64,000 nt of DNA, taken from assembly GCA_026826555.1 (NCBI GenBank), contig JAKSZT010054335.1:6336649-6400648 (forward strand), in the 5' to 3' direction. This document shows, piece by piece, positions 57,546 to 64,000 of the stretch. A program made the position numbers and the translations under genes. The notes under the pieces are model-generated. The model worked only from the letters and a program-made list of their open reading frames with translations, ran no database searches and had not been told where the DNA came from. Within the stretch, counting starts at the first letter, position 1. Each line of letters opens with the position of its first letter. This DNA is from Tolypeutes matacus. Its lineage: Eukaryota; Chordata; Mammalia; Cingulata; Chlamyphoridae.

Positions 57546-57954
57546 GTTGGTTTTTTTTTTTTTCCCTCCACTCTTACTAAAGGGAGTTATTAATTTTACT
57601 AGTCTTTAAAAGAAAAGTCTCTTTTTTCTATTTCATTCATTTCTGCTCTTTGTAAATTCCTTTCTTCTCTTTATTTTGGGCTCAAATAGTTCTTTTTTCT
57701 GGATTCCTAAGGTGAAAATTTAGAGACTTGATTTTAAAGCTTGCTTCATTTTCAGCATTTAAAACTGAAGATTCTTTCTAAGTACTGTTGTATCTTCATT
57801 TGGAAATATTTTCTAACTTTCCCTGTGATTTCTTCTTTGACCTATGGATATTTTAGAAATATGCTGTTAATTTCCAAACGTAGGGATTTTCTAGATACTT
57901 TATTGTTATAGATTTCTAGTTTATTTCAGTTGTGGTGAAAGGACACACTCTAAA

Positions 57955-58147
57955 CAGGGGTGTTTAACCTTTTTTGTTCCATGGATCCCTTTACCAGTCA
58001 GATGAAAACCACGGACCCCTTACTAAATCCACACTATACTGTGGATTATTTAATAAATATATCACACCTGCTCCAACATGTCCCCACAAGAATAATGGTT
58101 TTTTGAATTTCAATTCAAGCTCATGGACCCCTTGTTAAAACCCCCTG
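57955..58147. mobile_element. hAT-type non-autonomous element in an L1
   Basis: Ends CAGGGGTGTTTAACC and the inverse-like AAAACCCCCTG. The interior has CCATGGATCCCTTTACCAG and CATGGACCCCTTGTT. CTCTAAA directly flanks both ends (57948-57954 and 58148-58154), consistent with an 8-bp hAT duplication that has lost one base of match. Confidence 0.8.
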
Positions 58148-58245
58148 CTCTAAAATTTCAGTCTTTTGAAATTGATTGAGACATATTTTGGTCTAGCACA
58201 TGATCCCTCTTGGAGAAGATTTCATGTGTGCTTAGCAAGAATGAG

Positions 58246-58686
58246 GGGGGGGCAGATGTGGCTCAAATGGTTGGGCGTCCGTCTGCCATATGGAGGGACC
58301 TGGGTTCGATCCCCGGGACCTCCCAGTAAAATAAAAAATATATATATAGAAGGCGCATGGGCTGCCAGGCTCTGTGTGCTGCTGAGCTGTCGGGCCCCGG
58401 GAGCCATGCAGCAGGATGATGACATAACAGGGGAGAGACAAGACGAGATGCTCCAAAAGCTCCAGAAGCCAGGAGCTGAGGTAGCGCAGGTGGCAGAACA
58501 CCTCTCTCTCCTACATCGGAGGTCTCCAGGATCGAATCCTGGTGAAGACTGGAGGAGGAGGATGAGAAGAGATGGCAGGAAACAGACACGGAGAATTGCC
58601 CAGCAAATGGACACAAAACAGCAAAATGGGGAAGGGGGGGTTTAAAATGGATAAAGTAAATAAATAAATCTTTAAAAAAAAAAAAA
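58246..58686 (+). mobile_element. Long DAS-type SINE, two tRNA-like modules, no leader
   Basis: GTGGCTCAAATGG and GGGTTCGATCCCC form the first module, a roughly two-unit GC-rich repeat follows, then GTAGCGCAGGTGG and GGATCGAATCCTGG form the second module, with a purine-rich tail and poly(A). AAGAATGAG flanks it at 58237-58245 and 58687-58695. It lacks the leader found at 43.4 and 50.9 kb. The 159-aa ORF here is spurious. Confidence 0.9.
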
Positions 58687-60180
58687 AAGAATGAGTGGTC
58701 TGTAGTATTGTGTAAAAATCAACTACATCAAAGTGGTTCATAGTGCTGTTCAGATTTTATCTGATTTTCTACATTCAGAATTTTTTCAGTGTTTCTATCA
58801 CCGAGAGAAGTGTTAAAATCTCCAGTTATGACTGTGGATTTGACGTTTCTCTGTTAGTTGTATCCGTTTTTGCTTCATGTATTTTGAAGTTCTGTTATTA
58901 AGTCCTTTATTATTTATGAATTTGTCTTACTGATGAATCAATCCTTATATCAATTTGAAATGTCTTTCTTTACCTCTGAAACAACACCTTGTCCTGAAGC
59001 ATTTTTTCCCTATCTTAATATAACCTCTCCACCTTTATTTATGTTTCCTGTTTGCATAGGACCGCTTTTTACATCCTTTTAATTTCAGCCTATTTACTTA
59101 TATTTTAGGTGTGTCAACAACAGCATTTCGTTGGATCTTTCTTTTTCATCAACTCTGACAATGTCTTTTAATTGGTGTTTGTAGTCCATTTTCATTTATT
59201 GATATGGTTGACTTTAGGTCTACCATTTTGCTGTTTGTTTTTTATTTGTTCTATGAGTTTCACGATCCTTTATTCTTCCTTTCATAACTTCTTTTGGATT
59301 AAATAGTATTTTAAAATTCCACTACAATTTCTATGTTGGCTTTTCAGTTATACTTTTCATATTTTCAGTTTATATTTGTTTTTTAAGAAGTTTATCTATA
59401 TGGCAAGGTGTGGTCTTATTTATATTTTTCTTGCTTAATGTTGGCTGAGCTTTGTATTTGTAAGCATATTTTTTTCACTAAATTTAGGAAACTATAGCCT
59501 ATTATTTTTTCAAAATTTTTTCTTCCCCATTCTCTTTCTCCTTTCCTCTTGTACCTTCAATTATTAAATATATGAAATAGATATATATGTATATTATGTG
59601 AAGAAATCTATGGTTCAATAGATCATTGAATATTTAATCTTTGTTCCACTTCTTCTCACATTGTGATAATTTCTATAGATCTATCTTCGAGTTTACTGAC
59701 ATTTTCTTCTGTAGTCTCCAGTCTTCTCTTAATCCCAAACAGTGCATGTTTCACTTCATATAATTTACTTTTCAGTTTTAGAATTTCCATTTGGTTTATA
59801 ATTTTTGTATCTCAGAGAGTTCTGATCTGTTAATTCATTATGACCATATTTTCTTTTATGTCTTTGAACATATTTTCATGCTTTAAAGACCTGGGTCGTT
59901 TTAGTGTCTTTCATTTTATTGGGATTTCCCCCTGATTTTGGGTTACATTTTCCTGCTTCTTTGCATGTGTAATAAATTTTGATTGCATCCTGGCAGTTGT
60001 GGAAACTAGATTATTGTGAGTCTGAATTTTATAGTCTTCCTTTATATAATATTGATTTCTTTTCCGACTGTCATTTAATTTACTCTGCTGAAGGCAAGTG
60101 ATGGTGGATGATTCCCTTGCTAGAGCAAGCTTTAAATAGCTGCTGCTTGTTCTCACTTGTGTTGTCTTCATTTATTTCTA

Positions 60181-60600
60181 TACACCCTTGGGTATAACTT
60201 TCATTTTGGATATTTTAAATGATTAATCACCTATAAATTTCTAGAATAAGTCTTTATTAGGTCATGTTGTAAAGTCAGTTACCCAACACTTATTTCTTGA
60301 GAACCTACTATGAGCCAGACACTGTGCTAAGCTCAGATGATTTAGGGATAATTCAGATAGATGTGTTTACTGCTCTTGTGGAAGTTATGAATAGTAGGGA
60401 AGATAGGCATTTATCAGACAAGTACATTCACTTGATTGGGGGTGGGAAGGGATGTTTAGAGGTCCAGGAAACTGAGAATGAGTGGCCAAGAGGAAACACA
60501 GAAAAGCAGGGATATCATCCAAGCCAAAGGAAGGCGCATTTCCAGAAGGTCAGGGTGTCAAAAGCCTGACACACTGGGAGGTCACATGTGAGGACGTAAG
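60181..60600. repeat. Ancient mammalian interspersed repeat, family not assigned
   Basis: GAGAACCTACTATGAGCCAG, ACACTGTGCTAAGCTCAG and a CTCTTGTGGAAGTTATGAA segment match the same old repeat type as 23.7 kb. Confidence 0.55.
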
Positions 60601-61319
60601 GAGTGAGTATTATGCTTTTCTGTTTTTAACCATATTCTCCCATTTATTTTTTTCTATGTTTATTTCTGTCAGAATCATCTTTTACATTCATTTTAAGTGA
60701 GCATTTAGAAGTCCCTTTATAGTTTGAATTGATTTCATTGTGACTTCAGTTTTTTTTTCCAGAAATTTGATATGTGAAAGCTGCATATTGAATTCCTCCT
60801 ACTATTTATTTTCTCCACCAGAAAACTGAAAATGAAATGCGTTCCCTGCTGATTGTTGTCATTTACTTGACAGCACTGGTGTTGAATATATAATATTGCC
60901 CTGTATCTCCTGCAGCTTCAGCTAGAATGGGCTTGCTCTATGAGTGGCACCTGTTAATTAACTAATGCAGAAAGATGTCACGAAGTAGAAGATTGTCATG
61001 GGGTAATAGACCTGCTGTGTGCAAATGCTAAAATAACTTTTGCAAAATAAGATTTTAAGGAAGCAGATTTACTTTCAAAGTAGAATGCCTTGGCTCTGTA
61101 TGTTTTCTATCCCTTCTTTAAAAAAATTTTTTTAGCTCTTCATATTTCTCTAGTGATATGAGTGATCCCACTTTCTATGTGAAATCCTCCCCTTACCTTT
61201 CTTATTCTTTTCTGTTCCTGTTTATATCTTCTTAAAAACTAGAAGTTTTTTTTTTATGTATGTGTATTTTTTGTTTTTGTATTCTTTTCCTCCTTTTCCC
61301 TTTTTAGTCATTTCACTTA
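60601..61319. other. Unique sequence, no recognised feature
   Basis: No repeat recognised and no long ORF. The part 60750-61030 is less AT-biased and could be conserved non-coding DNA, without direct evidence. Confidence 0.35.
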
Positions 61320-61510
61320 CAGTCAATCCATCTAGCATAGTGGGTAATAGCGCAGACCATAGAGCCAGATGACCTTGGGGAGGTCACCCTAACTATGTCT
61401 GTGCAATGGAGTTGTTGAGGGGATATTGGTTAATACATAAAGCGCTTAGAATTGTATGGGGCACACAGTAAGAGACATGTAAGCTTTTGCTATTGCTACT
61501 GTTCTCTGTG
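61320..61510 (+). mobile_element. MIR SINE
   Basis: TAGCATAGTGGGTAATAGCG, ATAGAGCCAGATGACC, and TAAAGCGCTTAGAATTG are in MIR order, with an internal deletion after the first third. Confidence 0.7.
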
Positions 61511-61770
61511 CTGGCTTATTCCAGTGTCTAATGGTTAGCTTTAGAATATTGATTCATAAAGGAGAGTTTATAATGCATCTTTATTGAAAATATATGGAAA
61601 TAATTCTTTATGTGGAGTTTTAATTGATTTAGAGATAAATATGAGTCACTTGCCACGTTCTAACTTATATATATAATCATATATGTAATTATAAAATATC
61701 TGAAAACACTTCAGAGATCAGAGTGCGCCTTCTTCATTTTCAGATGAGATTCAGGGTCAGTAGGATAAAG

Positions 61771-62423
61771 TGCAGTCTTAGTCTGCCAAAGGTGTGCTGA
61801 TGCAAAGTAGCAGAAATACATTGGCTTTTTAATAAAGGGTGTTTATTTGGGGTAAAAGCTTATAATTAAGGCCACGTAAAGTCCAACTTTTGAAGCACCA
61901 TAAGAGGTGCTGTCTCACCAAAGGCACCTGCCACGTGTTGATGCAAGATGGTGGGCGGTCTCTGCCTTCCCCTCCGGGCTTCCTCTCTCAGCCTTGGCTG
62001 CTCCACTTTCTTCCTTATTTCAGCAGCAAGGGGCACAGGACTGTCTCTTTCTGGGCCTCCTGTATCAGTCAGCTGCCTGCTCTCTTCCCAAGGTCAGCTG
62101 TGAGCTATCAGGCAAATGGCTCATCTCTCCCCAGGGCCTCAGCTGTTAGAGCCTTCTCCTTTCTGTCACAGGGTGGGATAAAAAAAATGACAGTGCTCTC
62201 GCTCTTCCTATCTGTCTGTCCATGTGAGTCCGTTTATATCAGATCCAGCAAAGGGGCTGGGACTCAACCTGAGTCATGCCTTACTGATGTAGCTGAATCA
62301 AAAGACCTAAAGTGATCTTAAGAGATAATCTAATCAAAGGGTATCACACCCAGGGGAATAGATTAGTTTATAAACATAATCTTTCTCTTTTGGGGACTCA
62401 TAAAATAACCTCAAACTGCCATA
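61771..62423 (-). mobile_element. Solo ERVL-type LTR (-), full length
   Basis: From TGCAGTCTTAGTCTGCC (decayed TGTATTAGTC end) to TCAAACTGCCATA. It includes the inverse of the AATAAA region and the GCCACGTGTTGATGCAAG block common to the family. No 5-bp duplication was found. Confidence 0.82.
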
Positions 62424-62734
62424 GCCACCCAGGCTCCAGGTTCCCAGTCCACGTGCTTTCTACTCTAATATCCCCCTTGTTTTCCTCTGCTAGAATTTAA
62501 GTGATGTAGTTTTCCTCCCTATTGTGGGCCAACCGAAAATGAGGCAATTCATAAACGTTCCTCAAAAAACAATTTAGTGAATATGGAGTGTCTCCAGTAT
62601 TATTGAAGTGAGTGTGCTATGTTCCTTTGTTCATTTGGAGGTGCATCTCTGGACACAGTGCTGAGGACTTCTTGGTGGAGGTGACAGAGTAGGCCAAGGC
62701 AGCCGCTTCTGCTCCCTCTCTTGTTGAATCACCA

Positions 62735-63165
62735 CTGCCATTTACCTATTGTCCCTGTAACAAGTTATCACAGACTTAGTGTCTCAAGAAAACGCAGGTG
62801 GATACTCTTACATTTCTGAAGCGAAAAAGCCTAAAATCTAGGTGTCTGTGGGGCTGCATTCCTTCTGGAGGCTTCTGTCTCTTTGTCTTGAAAATCCAAT
62901 TGAAAAGCTCCGAGAGGCCACCGTGGCCCCTTCCTTATATCCTGTCACCATGTCTCCTGCTGTTCCTTCACTCCCGTCTCTGTCCCCTTTTTAAATACCC
63001 TTGGGATTACCTTGGGCACATTTGGATAATCCAGTCCCACCATCTCAAGACCCTTCATCACATCGTCAAAGTCCCTTCTGCCATTTAAGGTAACATTCAC
63101 AGATAAAGGGATCAGGGCATGGACATTTTGGGCTTGTGGTGGGAATTATTATTCAGCCCACTATA
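62735..63165 (-). mobile_element. MLT1-type LTR (-)
   Basis: GTAACAAGTTATCACAGAC, CTTCTGGAGGCTTCTGTC, CCTTCCTTATATCCTGTC and TCAGCCCACTATA are in the reverse order of an MaLR LTR. Confidence 0.65.
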
Positions 63166-64000
63166 CTACCAAAGCACCCTTAAAACAAGAGTCAGGCCTT
63201 CTAAATGGCAGGCTCTGGGGCACACAAAAAGTTGCCCAGGAAAGGAAAAATAATCCTAATTTAGTGGGGAATCGTTTTTATAGATCACAGCAATATTATC
63301 ACTAAATACTAATCCGATTAAAAGTAATACGTAACCATCGTGAGAGGATGGGGGCTGGGAAGTGTGTGCATGTGAAGTGGGAGTGAGGAAAGAGAGCTGC
63401 GTCTTCACACTCACCCAGCAGATGGTGCCCACAGCTCTAAGCTCTTCAGTAGCCATGCAGTATGTTGTTTAGAGAAGGAGAGGAAAATAATAATTACAAA
63501 GGAAATCAAAAGAAAGGGAAGGAGGGAGAGAAAATGCACAGAGTTGGAAAGGTTGTTTTTGAAAAGCACTAAGTAACTGGGAACTTAATAACTGGATGAC
63601 TGCTAGCCTGTTCCACTAAAAGGTTTTGAAAATTAAGCACTCATCCCTTGGGTTGGTTGGAACTCTTACTCGCACGTTATGTGAAACTGAAACTAGCTAT
63701 GTGCAAAGGAGGCTGTCTTACAAGTGAGAATGTTGGGTGAAACGCAGGGCAAGGAGCTGGGCCTTAGGGACAGCTGGATTCAGGGGCCTAAACGTGACAC
63801 CTGAAGTCCCCTTCTCCAACTCTTTTCTCTGCATGTTCCTTGCTTTTCATTCTTGCTATAGCCTAGCTTCCTTGCTCCTTGGGATGATAACTCACCATGG
63901 CTACTCCCAAGTTTCAAATGTTAAAATGTGTTCCTCAGAGATGCCCCCTTCTCCTTCCCTGCTCCATTTCTGGAACCCCAGGGGGGAAAGAAAGAGTTGA
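63166..64000. other. No recognised feature
   Basis: No repeat or gene recognised up to the window end. The terminal + strand ORF (63737 to the edge) is not recognised. Confidence 0.45.

Larger units (their letters stand above)
57546..60180 (-). mobile_element. Old L1 (-), ORF2 5' part and 5' region
   Basis: Antisense ORF2 (about 57560-59200, including the endonuclease region near 58800-59150) followed by ORF1/5' region (59400-60170). A hAT element (57955) and a long DAS (58246) are nested in it. Confidence 0.65.

Noticed and set aside
58166..58645. 159-codon ORF on the + strand
   Set aside because: It lies over a long DAS element, whose GC-rich body is open by chance in several frames.

Overview
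The window is nuclear DNA of a placental mammal. It is very probably a xenarthran (armadillo, sloth or anteater), because nine copies or parts of the tRNA-Ala-derived DAS-type SINE, a lineage-typical repeat, lie in 64 kb. The calls rest on reading the sequence and on recalled repeat families. No database search was run, so family names are best matches.

The region is AT-rich and almost entirely interspersed repeats. No complete protein-coding gene is visible. The only host-gene candidates are two exon-like segments near 10.3-10.6 kb on the + strand. Most L1 fragments lie on the - strand, which would fit a large intron of a + strand gene, since L1s kept in introns are biased antisense to the gene. 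That is inference.

Layout. 0-9.4 kb: a CpG-rich edge block, a lineage-type ERVL LTR, a 106-bp tandem duplication, an L1 split by an MLT1-type LTR, L2, a long antisense L1 and a dimeric DAS SINE. 9.4-14.9 kb: the exon candidates, then an ancient antisense L1 split by a full solo LTR. 14.9-19.6 kb: a sense L1 ORF1 region interrupted by a head-to-head composite of two ERVL fragments, one with a gag-like ORF and one with an open dUTPase-like ORF ending in an MLT2-like LTR. 19.6-30 kb: mostly unique or ancient sequence with three hAT-type MER20-like elements. 30-35 kb: MLT1, long DAS, and a solo LTR with a perfect 5-bp duplication. 35-41 kb: an older L1, then a 5'-inverted (twin-primed) L1 ending in about 2.7 kb of non-coding 3' sequence. 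41-52 kb: MIRs, L1s, and two composite DAS elements sharing a 5' leader of about 215 bp. 52-60 kb: a MIR carrying two DAS insertions, L1s, a hAT element and another long DAS. 60-64 kb: MIR, LTR, MLT1 and unique sequence.

The most novel-looking item is the composite DAS element at 43.4 and 50.1 kb. It has a leader with a perfect 10-bp hairpin, a tRNA-like module, a variable array of roughly 25-bp repeats, a second tRNA-like module and a poly(A) tail. The plan resembles that of primate SVA, but with tRNA-derived parts.
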